Source: an uncultured Acetatifactor sp. (GTDB taxonomy: Bacteria; Bacillota; Clostridia; Lachnospirales; Lachnospiraceae). Taken from it: a stretch of DNA of 53,452 nt. Every line of letters starts with the position of its first letter. The first letter of the stretch is position 1. The stretch lies in contig CAJUCT010000028.1 of assembly GCA_910585015.1 (NCBI GenBank), forward strand, positions 1 to 53,452, written 5' to 3'. This document shows positions 8,376 through 16,265 of this stretch, piece after piece. Made by a program: the position numbers and the translations under genes. The notes under the pieces were generated by a model. That model ran no database searches. It worked only from the letters and a program-made list of their open reading frames with translations, and had not been told where the DNA came from.

Positions 8376-8645
8376 CTATATATAGATTTCCGACATTCTC
8401 CGCAGATACTCCGTCATCTTATCGTCTATGGTGGCTCCGCTCTCCTGAAACCGAACCTTTACCACATACTCCCCGATCCGATTCACATAGACATTCTTTG
8501 TCTGTTGGGCAAAGGCCGCCAGTTTTTTTTCCACTGATTGTGAAGTATCAATTTCTATATCCTGCAGATCGGTCAGTTCAGAAATATCTACTGTTCGGAT
8601 ATCAACCTCCGCCATTTTTGCAAGAGTTTCCTTTGTCAGTTCCAA
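8376..8645 (-). CDS. Small mobile-element-associated protein (DUF6870-like)
   Basis: This 89-residue acidic protein contains VDIRTVDISEL near the start, VNRIGEYVVKV in the middle and a C-terminal helix. I recall this pattern from a small uncharacterised family (DUF6870) that recurs in clostridial integrative elements; the family name is from memory. The start is TTG, 6 bases after AAGGAGAGG. It lies upstream of the recombinase operon in the same direction. No function is known to me. Confidence 0.6.
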   Translation of the reverse strand: MELTKETLAKMAEVDIRTVDISELTDLQDIEIDTSQSVEKKLAAFAQQTKNVYVNRIGEYVVKVRFQESGATIDDKMTEYLRRMSEIYI

Positions 8646-8680
8646 GGCTGCCTCTCCTTTCTTAATACACTAAATTAGAC

Positions 8681-8716
8681 GATTGCGAAACTTCCTTTCC
8701 GGGAACAGTGGATGGC
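8681..8716 (-). repeat. Dispersed repeat family B, copy 1
   Basis: The minus strand reads CCATCCACTG, TTCCCGGAAAGGAAG, TTTCGCAATCG in order. The same string occurs with few changes at 43939-43976 and 46688-46723. Each copy ends about 30-40 bp upstream of a start codon. Between here and 8814 I see no gene. Confidence 0.6.
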
Positions 8717-8813
8717 TGTGTACCGTCTTACATTCATTTTATTTGACTGCAGGATTGTCCTATGACAACCCTATAGTCTTTCTTGCCTGTCTTGCCTTGA
8801 TGACTGCCTATCT

Positions 8814-9025
8814 CTAATTACTCCTCATAAACCGCCCTACATCCTCAATCCTGTCTGTAACCAGTATATCTGGCAGAATTTTCCTATACCGCCCACTGGC
8901 GCAGCTTCATCAACATACTTGGTACAATCACCATGTTCCCGCTACCTGTCGCATAGGTGGGAATTACTGTGGTAAAGCACAAAATAAAAAGCAGCAAAAA
9001 TGCCGCTAAGGACGGCTCACCACAT
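8814..9025 (-). pseudogene. Remnant of a small membrane or exported protein, unknown
   Basis: The minus strand translates as AAFLLLFILCFTTVIPTYAT followed by GSGNMVIVPSMLMKLRQWAV and a stop. After a shift of frame it continues as ILPDILVTDRIEDVGRFMRS, Asn and a stop at 8814. A hydrophobic segment followed by a polar domain suggests a signal or membrane-anchored protein. No start codon with a ribosome binding site is visible. I do not recognise the family; the setting suggests mobile-element cargo. The reading across two frames is my reconstruction. Confidence 0.4.
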
Positions 9026-9028
9026 AAA

Positions 9029-9061
9029 AAGGGTATGAATCCTTTTGAGATCCATACCCTT
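9029..9061 (-). terminator. Terminator at the end of the peptide-export locus
   Basis: The minus strand forms AAGGGTATG ... CATACCCTT with a further pairable GATC/GGATT stretch inside and TTTTTA after it. It lies just past the stop at 9072, marking the 3' end of the ABC exporter locus. Confidence 0.7.
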
Positions 9062-9071
9062 CCATATACAC

Positions 9072-9185
9072 TTATACGCTAATTCGTCCCGTTTCCGGAA
9101 CTCCACCACCGGAAGTTCCTCCTTTCCCATTGTCCCCAGAACATGGAAACCTATTGAGCAACGAAGATAACACTTCTTCTTCCAT
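9072..9185 (-). CDS. Possible short Gly/Ser-rich peptide ORF
   Basis: The 37-codon ORF starts MEEEVLSSLLNRFPCSG and continues with a Gly/Thr/Ser-rich tail ending GRISV, immediately before a terminator. An acidic leader followed by a Cys/Gly/Ser/Thr tail is reminiscent of a modified-peptide precursor. There is no ribosome binding site before the ATG, and the frame stays open upstream to about 9230 (VVDYLDTIKL precedes the Met). It may therefore be the frameshifted tail of the decayed DUF1611-like gene. Treat as a candidate only. Confidence 0.25.
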   Translation of the reverse strand: MEEEVLSSLLNRFPCSGDNGKGGTSGGGVPETGRISV

Positions 9186-9220
9186 TAATTTTATAGTGTC
9201 TAAATAATCCACAACCCTAC

Positions 9221-9339
9221 TCAAGTATAAAATATTTTTTTGATGGTATATTTTATCATGACTCTGAACACTTTTTGGGCTTTATTTTCTACTTCATTGA
9301 ATTGGGTTATAATCATCTGGTCCACAGGCATTAATTTAA
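9221..9339 (-). pseudogene. DUF1611-like gene, C-terminal piece (outside the inversion)
   Basis: Read on the minus strand from 9339, the sequence gives IKLMPVDQMIITQFNEVENK, then AQKVFRVMIKYTIKKIFYT and a stop at 9221. When the segment 9340-9773 is flipped back, this frame joins the inverted piece through GANIDD-R at the breakpoint and stays open. It is therefore read as the continuation of the same gene. A run of seven A near 9236 may mark a further frameshift into the short ORF at 9072-9185. Confidence 0.5.
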
Positions 9340-9773
9340 TTTTCCGTTCAGTTACTATTAAGGCAGATATTTCAGGAAAAGGGATATCAGATAGGACAGC
9401 TAGGAACAGAGCCGTCCTCTTTGTTGATGGGATTAGAAATGATGTACCCTATGGGGTATGATGCATCGGTACCTTATAGAAATGAACAGGCAGTTATTTT
9501 ATTGAATGAAATTATGCATTTGCTGGAAAGAGACAATCCAGACCTGATTATTGTTGGAGGGCAATCTTCTACAGTTTCCTATGAGGTCAATCACATATTG
9601 ACCTTAGATTTTTTCAATGGGATTTTATCGTGGGAACGAGTCCGGATTTATAAAGTATTCAAAATTATTTAAAGTACATTGATTTGAGTGAAGAATTGAT
9701 TTTGACTATATGATCCCTTAATACTGCTTTATGCTCCCAAAGCATTCGAAAGGAGCGAATATCGATGACAGGA
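9340..9773 (+). pseudogene. Inverted middle segment of the DUF1611-like gene
   Basis: On the plus strand the translation begins FSVQLLLRQIFQEKGYQIGQ, then LGTEPSSLLMGLEMMYPMGY, DLIIVGGQSSTVSYEVNH and, after a frameshift, DFIVGTSPD. This matches the second half of the DUF1611-type P-loop fold. The first half is on the minus strand at 9774-10205. Flipping 9340-9773 rejoins GTSSRQGK to FSVQL in frame and restores the palindrome GGAAAATTTTCC at the junction. The segment is therefore a 434-bp inversion. Internal frameshifts show that the gene is dead. Confidence 0.65.
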
Positions 9774-10205
9774 TTTTCCTTGACGCGAACTTGTTCCAAA
9801 TACCCCTATGACTGGTTTGGAGGACACCCAGAGCCTGCCTAGTCTGCCTTGTGGGAAATACACATTGCATTCAGGATACATAAATATTAAGTTCTCCGAA
9901 ACCGCTTTATCCAGAATATTTTTATCAACATACTGATTGACATTATCAAAGGCATATACTCGTTTATGTTTCTCCATGCATTTCAACAGAATAATTTCAA
10001 GTAGATTCTTTCTTGTCAATACTGATAATTCATTTAAATGCCCCAAGATAACGGCATCATAATTATCGTATTCTAATACTTCATATATATTTCAACAAAC
10101 CTGTTTCTCTTGTCATTTCCATATAACAATTTATCAATGTCTTTCCCAATGCTGCCATGCAACAGCTCATCGCATACATGCCTAACCGTAGAATAACGCA
10201 ACATG
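9774..10205 (-). pseudogene. DUF1611-like P-loop gene, N-terminal piece
   Basis: The minus strand from about 10204 reads MLRYSTVRHVCDELLHGSIG onward to RNRFVEIY, where two extra bases in an ATATATAT run shift the frame. It then reads VLEYDNYDAVILGHLNELS and on to KPVIGVFGTSSRQGK, a Walker A-like loop, at the inversion breakpoint. Architecture and loop resemble DUF1611 proteins and, more loosely, the TIGR04066 'peptide maturation system' family from clostridial peptide clusters; both names are from memory. The first codon lies 1 bp past the stop of the downstream ABC exporter gene, so it was probably the last gene of that operon. Confidence 0.55.
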
Positions 10206-12029
10206 TTATGCCATCTCTTCTACATAATGTTTTGCCTGCGCTTCCCAAAGCGCCTTGTAGAGCCCGTCCACTTTGCTCAGGCTGTCATGCGTTCCTGTCT
10301 GCACCACTTCTCCCTCCTTAAAAACCAGAATTCTGTCGCAGATCCTGCAGCTGGAAAGCCGGTGAGAGATCAAAATCGCCGTCTTTTGCTTTACCCGACT
10401 TTGGAACATTTCAAAAATCTCATATTCTGAACGGGGATCAAGCGCTGCTGTGGGTTCATCCAGAATCATTACCGCCGCATCTTTGTAAAGCGCCCTTGCA
10501 ATAGCAATTTTCTGTTTTTCTCCTCCTGAAAAATTGACTCCCTGTTCATGGAATCGGCTGTATGCATAAGTCCTTTCTTTCTCCGGTAAAGTAACAATTT
10601 TTTTTTGCATTCCTACGGTTTCCAATGCCTCCACCACAGTAGGGTCGCTTAGTTCAGGTTCCGTGGAAATATTGATATTCTCCTTTACAGAAAAGGGCAC
10701 CATGTCATAGTCCTGAAAAACCACAGCTATGGCTTTCCGATATTCCTGGCAGGAATACTCCCTGATATCCCGGCCATTTAGCAAAATCCTGCCACCAGTA
10801 GGATCATACAGCCTGCACAAAAGCTTAATAAAGGTAGACTTGCCGGAACCGTTTTCTCCTACCAGTGCTGTCTTTTGGCCTCCGATGATTTCACAGCTGA
10901 CATTTTTCAGTATATCTTCCGTACAGCCCGGATACCTAAAACAGACATTTTCAAACCGGAAAGTAAACTTTGACGTTTCCATTGGCAGTTTCTCTTTTCC
11001 TGTGTCTGACATATGCCCCGGCTCCGCCAAGAAGGAACGATAAGCTGCAACATATTTCCCTTGAGATACGAGCCGGAGGGCGCTTTCTATCAGTTTCTTC
11101 AATCCAGCATCAAACTGATTGGTCAAAGATACTGCCATGCTAAGACTGCCTATCGTAAACAGCGGATCTCTCACTGCTTGGAACATAAAAATACAATAGG
11201 CAGCCATTAAATACCCGTATTGAGCCAGAGACAGAAGCGAGGTATAACGGCACTCTGCCAGCGCTCCCTTCCTGTTATTGCGATAAGACTCTTCTTGCAG
11301 ACCGCTCATTTTTTTACGGTACAAAGGGATCAGATCATACACCCGACTGTCCATGGCTGCCCGTTCATCATGGGTCATAAAATAGGTGTAACTGAACACT
11401 AGATTCAGCCTGTCATTGTCCTGGCTGAATTCATATCGTTTCTTTTCTATTTTCCGGTTCAGATAAATCGTTAAAATTCTTACAACAAGAATCATTACTG
11501 GTACCATCAGTTTGATGCCCTGAAAGAGAATCAAAATGGTAATAATTGTGATCGTCGATGCAACTATTGAGTTTAGCGTATTCAGATAACCAGAAACTCC
11601 GCCCATACGCTGGATTCCGCTTTTAGCAAGTTCTCGCTTTTCTTGCATTTCCTTGCTTTCAATAAATTCATAGTCCATCACCGCCGTTTTTTTCTGGAGC
11701 AATACATCAAATCTATGGTTTACCAGGATCTCCAGGTCTGTGCATTTTGTCTCCAACAGACTCTTTAACGCCGTTATCCCCGCTCCCATAACCAGAATTG
11801 CCGTTACCAGCAACACCAGCTGCCTGGTGCCTCTGCTGCCTCCCAATTCATCCAACAGATACTTGGTCAGTACAGAAATCAGAATCGGGCCTGCTGTTCC
11901 CAGCAGCATCTGAATCAGCAGAAAGATAATATAAATCCTTGAAACCTGACAGGTCGTTTTTAAAACATAGTTTCCATTTTCTACCACATTTTTTAAGTTC
12001 AGAAATGAAGCTCTACATTTGCCTTTCAT
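10206..12029 (-). CDS. ABC exporter, fused membrane and ATPase domains (second of pair)
   Basis: The 607-residue product has about six membrane segments in residues 20-300 and a nucleotide-binding domain with Walker A GENGSGKS (about 395-402). The signature is FSGGEKQK and Walker B is AVMILDEPTAALD. I chose the ATG at 12029 because GAGAGGAATATCA precedes it; upstream Met codons have no site. It starts 28 bp after the stop of the companion exporter, so the two probably form a heterodimer. No peptidase C39 domain is present. The neighbouring peptide-system relic suggests export of a small peptide, which is inference. Confidence 0.85.
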   Translation of the reverse strand: MKGKCRASFLNLKNVVENGNYVLKTTCQVSRIYIIFLLIQMLLGTAGPILISVLTKYLLDELGGSRGTRQLVLLVTAILVMGAGITALKSLLETKCTDLEILVNHRFDVLLQKKTAVMDYEFIESKEMQEKRELAKSGIQRMGGVSGYLNTLNSIVASTITIITILILFQGIKLMVPVMILVVRILTIYLNRKIEKKRYEFSQDNDRLNLVFSYTYFMTHDERAAMDSRVYDLIPLYRKKMSGLQEESYRNNRKGALAECRYTSLLSLAQYGYLMAAYCIFMFQAVRDPLFTIGSLSMAVSLTNQFDAGLKKLIESALRLVSQGKYVAAYRSFLAEPGHMSDTGKEKLPMETSKFTFRFENVCFRYPGCTEDILKNVSCEIIGGQKTALVGENGSGKSTFIKLLCRLYDPTGGRILLNGRDIREYSCQEYRKAIAVVFQDYDMVPFSVKENINISTEPELSDPTVVEALETVGMQKKIVTLPEKERTYAYSRFHEQGVNFSGGEKQKIAIARALYKDAAVMILDEPTAALDPRSEYEIFEMFQSRVKQKTAILISHRLSSCRICDRILVFKEGEVVQTGTHDSLSKVDGLYKALWEAQAKHYVEEMA

Positions 12030-12057
12030 TGATATTCCTCTCATTCCCACTCTGCCG

Positions 12058-13881
12058 CTACACATATCCCCGGGTTTGCATGGTATATAACTCGGCATAC
12101 AGGGAACAATTTTTCAGAAGACTTTCGTGCGTCCCCATTCCCTCGATACACCCGTTCTTCAACACAACAATCTTATCGCAGAATCTAGTGCTTGCAAGCC
12201 TATGAGAAATAAAAATCGTACTCTTTCCTCGGGTCATCCCGGCAAAAGAACGGTAAATCTGATCCTCTACAAAGGCATCTAATGCTGCTGTAGGCTCATC
12301 CAGTACCATGATCGGAGCATCTTTATACAGAGCTCTGGAAATCGCCAGTTTCTGCGTTTCCCCACCAGACAGTTCCACCGCCTGGTCATTCAGGCGTTTT
12401 ACCAGGTAAGTCTGGTCTTTGTGCGCCAGACTCTGTATTTTGGTATAGATGCCCACTTCCGAGAGCGCTTTGCTAACCCGTTCCTTATCTGTCATATTTT
12501 CCGGCCGCATGGCGACATTTTCCAAGATCATGAAGCCATAGGTCAGCACATCCTGAAAAACAATGCTTAAAAGCCTCTGATAACTTTCCCTGTCATATTC
12601 CAGATAATTGCGCCCATTGATGAAAATCTCCCCCTGCGTAGGCGTATACAGCCTGCAAAGCAACTTTATGAGAGTTGACTTGCCGGCGCCATTTTCTCCC
12701 ACCAGGGAAAAACGCATTCCTGGTTCTATCGTAAACGATATATGTGAGAGCGCATTGTCCGCCGCATTGGGATAACAAAAGGACACATCCCGGAACTCAA
12801 TTTTTACCGAAGTATCCGGCCCGGGGGCAAAAGCCGCATCAACGCCTTTCGACGGGTATATGTATTTCTGATTGTGTTCTACCAGGCTGCGATAATCATT
12901 CATCGCCAGCCTGTATTCCTGCAGTTTCAATACATCTTGAATGATCATGTTCACTCGCTGGGAGGTGGCATGTATTATGGAAAAATGGAGACTGAAATCA
13001 GCTAGTGACGATTGCCCTGATATAACCTGTTTGATTAACGTTCCATAAATTGCTGCGTCACTGACAACGGAAAGTATCTGGTTAACAAAGGACAATCTCA
13101 AATTATTCTGCAGATTTTTACGATGCAGTTCTCGTTTTGCTCCAAATGCCCTTTCGATTCTGTATTGAAACCACGGCAGCATATCATACATCCTTATATC
13201 TTTTGCATGGGAGTCCTCCGTTATGCCTTTGTCCAGCCAAGTCAATTCCCTGTCATATGGACTCATTTTCACTTTATTCTGATAATTCTTTTTATTTGTT
13301 TGTTCCGTAAACAGATAATTTGTGATAACTGAACCAATAACCAGCACAAATAGAAAATAGTTCATATAGAAAGACACAAAAAGATATACAAAAAATGTCA
13401 CAGTATCGCTTATTAATTCAAAAGTATACAAGAAGGTTCCCGCAAGCCCGCCGTTTGGCGTACTAATCGTTGTGTTTGCATTCTGAAACTTATTTTGCTC
13501 GCTGGTATCCTCAAATTGCAGATACGGTATATTCAACAACATTTCATCCAATTCCTGGGATACCTTCATTCGCAGAAGGGACATTCTCGGCTGATATAGC
13601 TGGTTGGCCAGCCTTGCACCTACCTCCGTAAGTAGCATACCCATGGCAAAAAATAATACTTTTCTACTGATTATGCTCCAAGAAGCTCCTTTTTCTACCA
13701 GACGCATCATTTCGGGCAGAAAGAAAAGCCCTAAAAAATTAAAAGCCAATCTGAAAGTGATATGTAAAAAGTAAATACCTAAAACGATTTTATCTCTTTT
13801 GGCAACCTCTCGCAAAACAAAAAAAACATTATTCATGGTCTTATAATCCCGCTGCGGAACACGGTCTTTTCTCTTTGCCAT
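12058..13881 (-). CDS. ABC exporter, fused membrane and ATPase domains (first of pair)
   Basis: The 607-residue product has an N-terminal membrane domain (about residues 25-310) followed by an ATPase domain. Motifs are Walker A GENGAGKS, signature LSGGETQK, Walker B IMVLDEPTAALD and switch His in FISHRL. The ATG at 13881 follows AGTGGAGGAC at good spacing; the in-frame ATG at 13932 lacks a site and sits about 15 nt from the predicted transcript start. A near-consensus promoter lies directly upstream. Both subunits look catalytically complete although the gene that followed them is broken. Confidence 0.85.
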   Translation of the reverse strand: MAKRKDRVPQRDYKTMNNVFFVLREVAKRDKIVLGIYFLHITFRLAFNFLGLFFLPEMMRLVEKGASWSIISRKVLFFAMGMLLTEVGARLANQLYQPRMSLLRMKVSQELDEMLLNIPYLQFEDTSEQNKFQNANTTISTPNGGLAGTFLYTFELISDTVTFFVYLFVSFYMNYFLFVLVIGSVITNYLFTEQTNKKNYQNKVKMSPYDRELTWLDKGITEDSHAKDIRMYDMLPWFQYRIERAFGAKRELHRKNLQNNLRLSFVNQILSVVSDAAIYGTLIKQVISGQSSLADFSLHFSIIHATSQRVNMIIQDVLKLQEYRLAMNDYRSLVEHNQKYIYPSKGVDAAFAPGPDTSVKIEFRDVSFCYPNAADNALSHISFTIEPGMRFSLVGENGAGKSTLIKLLCRLYTPTQGEIFINGRNYLEYDRESYQRLLSIVFQDVLTYGFMILENVAMRPENMTDKERVSKALSEVGIYTKIQSLAHKDQTYLVKRLNDQAVELSGGETQKLAISRALYKDAPIMVLDEPTAALDAFVEDQIYRSFAGMTRGKSTIFISHRLASTRFCDKIVVLKNGCIEGMGTHESLLKNCSLYAELYTMQTRGYV

Positions 13882-13953
13882 AACTAATTGTCCTCCACTT
13901 TGTACACCCAAGGCTTTATTCGATACAGACATGACAACTAACTATTTCATTGT

Positions 13954-13982
13954 ATTTTATACTTAGGTCATTGTTCTGTCAA
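13954..13982 (-). promoter_or_regulatory. Promoter of the ABC exporter operon
   Basis: TTGACA (13977-13982) and TAAAAT (13954-13959) on the minus strand are separated by exactly 17 bp. This is the best housekeeping-type promoter in the accessory region, about 70 bp upstream of the chosen ATG. Confidence 0.75.
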
Positions 13983-14137
13983 TCATTAAAATATAAAGGC
14001 GAAAAGAAAATACAATAAGCATAAGCGGTATTTTAAGCTTTCCATCTACATTATAGATAACCTAAACTTATTATGCTCTGTGCATTTCATGATTTCATAT
14101 AGCTGGTCAATAGACAGCCCTTGCCAGATAGGGTAAT
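13983..14137 (-). other. Gap with a short open tail, no recognised gene
   Basis: On the minus strand a frame is open from inside the neighbouring repeat-bounded element to a stop near 14050. It includes YHYPIWQGLSIDQLYEIMKC and ends KFRLSIM. It may be the tail of a lost gene. No start or family is recognisable. Confidence 0.25.
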
Positions 14138-14294
14138 GGTATTTTAGTGTCAAGTTGCCTGATTTTCCAATTTTAAGGATAAAAATGTTTATTCTCATCC
14201 CGTTCCGCCGTTCTCACGGCAATTTTTATACTGGACGAAATCAGTGGAACCCCTTGATTTTTCAGGATTTCCTCTAACTTGACACTATAATACC
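14138..14294. mobile_element. 157-bp element with 19-bp terminal inverted repeats (MITE-like)
   Basis: GGTATTTTAGTGTCAAGTT (14138-14156) is the complement of 14276-14294 except at one position. The enclosed 119 bp has no complete gene. The right repeat lies in the last codons of the S8 peptidase gene, so the element or its excision scar created the present peptidase C-terminus. No clear target duplication is visible. A miniature transposable element is the simplest reading; a regulatory cruciform or recombination scar is possible. Confidence 0.55.
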
Positions 14295-16031
14295 ACTCTC
14301 CCCCCACTCCCGCGAAGGATAACTGAGCTCCGCCGTCCGAACCGCCCCCTGTATAAAGTAGTTTCGCACCTCCTCTGTCTCCGCCAGCAGGCTGTTGCCC
14401 TCCACAACGGCCCACTGCATGAACTGTGCGGCGGCTCCGGCGGTCAGCGCCGCCGCCAGACTGCTGCCGGTGCGCCGCCCGTAGATGGTGGAGATATTGA
14501 CACCGGGTGCTGCTATGTCCGGGCAGATCTGCCCCATTCTGGCAAAGCCCCTGCCGGATTCCAGGAAAAAGCTGTTGTTGACATCATTGTAGGTGGAAAC
14601 GCTGATCACCCTCTCCGCCATGGATGGCTCTGTCAATGTGGTATAAGGATCCGGACTCAGGAAATAGCACTCCGCGGTCAGAAATTCCGTGATGGGCAGC
14701 CACAGATGAAATTCGCCATTGTACAACTGCCCCGCCGCCGTCACTCGAAAATTCCAGATCCCCTCAGTCGGCTGGCTCACCCGAAACACCACCAGCTGCT
14801 CTCCGGTATTAGCCTCTACCAATACGCTCTGCACCGTAATAACCGTCCGCTCATAGATAAAGCGATGGGTAGTCTCCCCCTCCACCCCCAGACGAATAGG
14901 CGGAATAGTCTCGCCGCCCGGAGAGCGTATGACCACATTGAACAGATCCGGTATGCTGCCCCAAAACTCCATAATAAATCCTCTGACACCTTCTGACACC
15001 CGTATTTCTACATCCTTAAAGCTGTCTATCCGTCCCAAATTCGTGGGAATCTGCCCGAAAAAATGATGAGCGGCGTTGCCCTCATTACCGCCGGCCACCA
15101 CCATGACCCGACTGCGGTATCCCCCCATACAACTCAGATATCTGGACAGGAATCCGCTTCTGTTGTGATCTCCCATATTGGTTCCCACTCCCAGACAGAT
15201 TACCACCGGCCTCTTAAAAGTCTCCGCAAAAGTATTTGCATATCTTATGGCCAGCATGATGTCCGCCTCCGTGTAAGCGGGTACATCATCAGGCAGATAA
15301 TAATACTGCCTGAGATAGGGTTTGCATTGCTTCAGCTTCACCACCAGAATGTCCGCCTGAGGCGCCGCCCCCAGATATAGGGTCCCATTGCCAAGGCTGC
15401 TGCCCGCCGCCACTCCCGCCAGGGCACTGCCGTGGCCTACGGTATCCCGGCTGGGGACGATGCTGTAGGGATCATCCGCCTGCAGCGCCGCATTGATCTG
15501 CTCCCTGGTATATTCGGTTCCGAAATAGAGTTCCCGGGGAGCCGGTCCGTCCTGGATGGTTTGATCCCATATCGCCAATATTCTTGTACTGCCATCCTCA
15601 TTGCGAAAAACAGGAGAAGTATAGTCCACCCCCGTGTCAATACAGCAGAAAACGCACCCCCGCCCGGTCAGATTTAACGGCTCTCTCTGTACGGACAGAA
15701 TCCCACTGGATATCAGCGGTGTTGCATCAAATGGTTCCTGAAAGAGCTGCGCCGCCCTCATCTCACCAGCCTTTTCCATCCGTACCTGGGCATCATCTCC
15801 TGCCTGTGCAGGCTCCAATTCCATCAGCCCGTATACCTTGGGAGTAAAACGATATTGATAGGCTCCTCTCCAGCGACTCTCCGCCGTCAGCAGATTGTCA
15901 TAAACTACCGAATAGCCCTCACCCAGTGGAATGTAGCATATATCCAGCCCCTCTGTCAGCAGAATATCTACCGGGAAATCCACCACAATATCCACATATT
16001 CGTCAGACAATATTTTTTCCTTACAATCCAT
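14274..16031 (-). CDS. S8 (subtilisin-like) peptidase, 3' end altered
   Basis: The 585-residue protein has the S8 catalytic triad: Asp in CIDTGVDYTSP (about residue 133), His in VGHGSALAG, and Ser in GSSLAAALTAG near residue 530. HGS and GSSLAA replace the common HGT and GTSMA. There is no signal peptide. The N-terminal domain (about 1-100) and an inserted beta-rich domain between His and Ser resemble the CspB-like peptidases of Clostridia. The C-terminus should continue after YPSREWG with a short conserved tail; instead eight residues from an inserted repeat follow. The ATG has CGGAGAG before it. Substrate unknown. Confidence 0.8.
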   Translation of the reverse strand: MDCKEKILSDEYVDIVVDFPVDILLTEGLDICYIPLGEGYSVVYDNLLTAESRWRGAYQYRFTPKVYGLMELEPAQAGDDAQVRMEKAGEMRAAQLFQEPFDATPLISSGILSVQREPLNLTGRGCVFCCIDTGVDYTSPVFRNEDGSTRILAIWDQTIQDGPAPRELYFGTEYTREQINAALQADDPYSIVPSRDTVGHGSALAGVAAGSSLGNGTLYLGAAPQADILVVKLKQCKPYLRQYYYLPDDVPAYTEADIMLAIRYANTFAETFKRPVVICLGVGTNMGDHNRSGFLSRYLSCMGGYRSRVMVVAGGNEGNAAHHFFGQIPTNLGRIDSFKDVEIRVSEGVRGFIMEFWGSIPDLFNVVIRSPGGETIPPIRLGVEGETTHRFIYERTVITVQSVLVEANTGEQLVVFRVSQPTEGIWNFRVTAAGQLYNGEFHLWLPITEFLTAECYFLSPDPYTTLTEPSMAERVISVSTYNDVNNSFFLESGRGFARMGQICPDIAAPGVNISTIYGRRTGSSLAAALTAGAAAQFMQWAVVEGNSLLAETEEVRNYFIQGAVRTAELSYPSREWGESGIIVSS

Positions 16032-16152
16032 CCAACTCTCCGTTTTCGTTGCGATCCCTTATTGATAATCTATGCGGCTTTGTTAGAAACGTTCCCCCAG
16101 GAGCGCAGTCTGCTCTATAGCAGCAATCCCACATAAATTATGGAAAATAGTC

Positions 16153-16182
16153 TTGCTTCTTACATGCAAAGAATGGTAAAAT
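16153..16182 (+). promoter_or_regulatory. Possible promoter of the FlxA-like gene
   Basis: TTGCTT (16153-16158) and TAAAAT (16177-16182) are 18 bp apart on the plus strand, about 85 bp before the start codon. Confidence 0.45.
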
Positions 16183-16265
16183 ATAGATAAGTTCAACAGC
16201 AAAGATAAATGCATATTAAGGGATATGTCATCTGAAAACATTCATTAAGGGAAGGAGATTATGTT

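Noticed and set aside
9240..9461. Independent plus-strand gene of 73 codons
   Set aside because: It crosses the left inversion breakpoint and reads the antisense of the C-terminal piece before it; not a gene in its own right.
9340..9773. Phase-variable invertible segment
   Set aside because: No long inverted repeats at the two breakpoints and several frameshifts inside, so an old accidental inversion is more likely.
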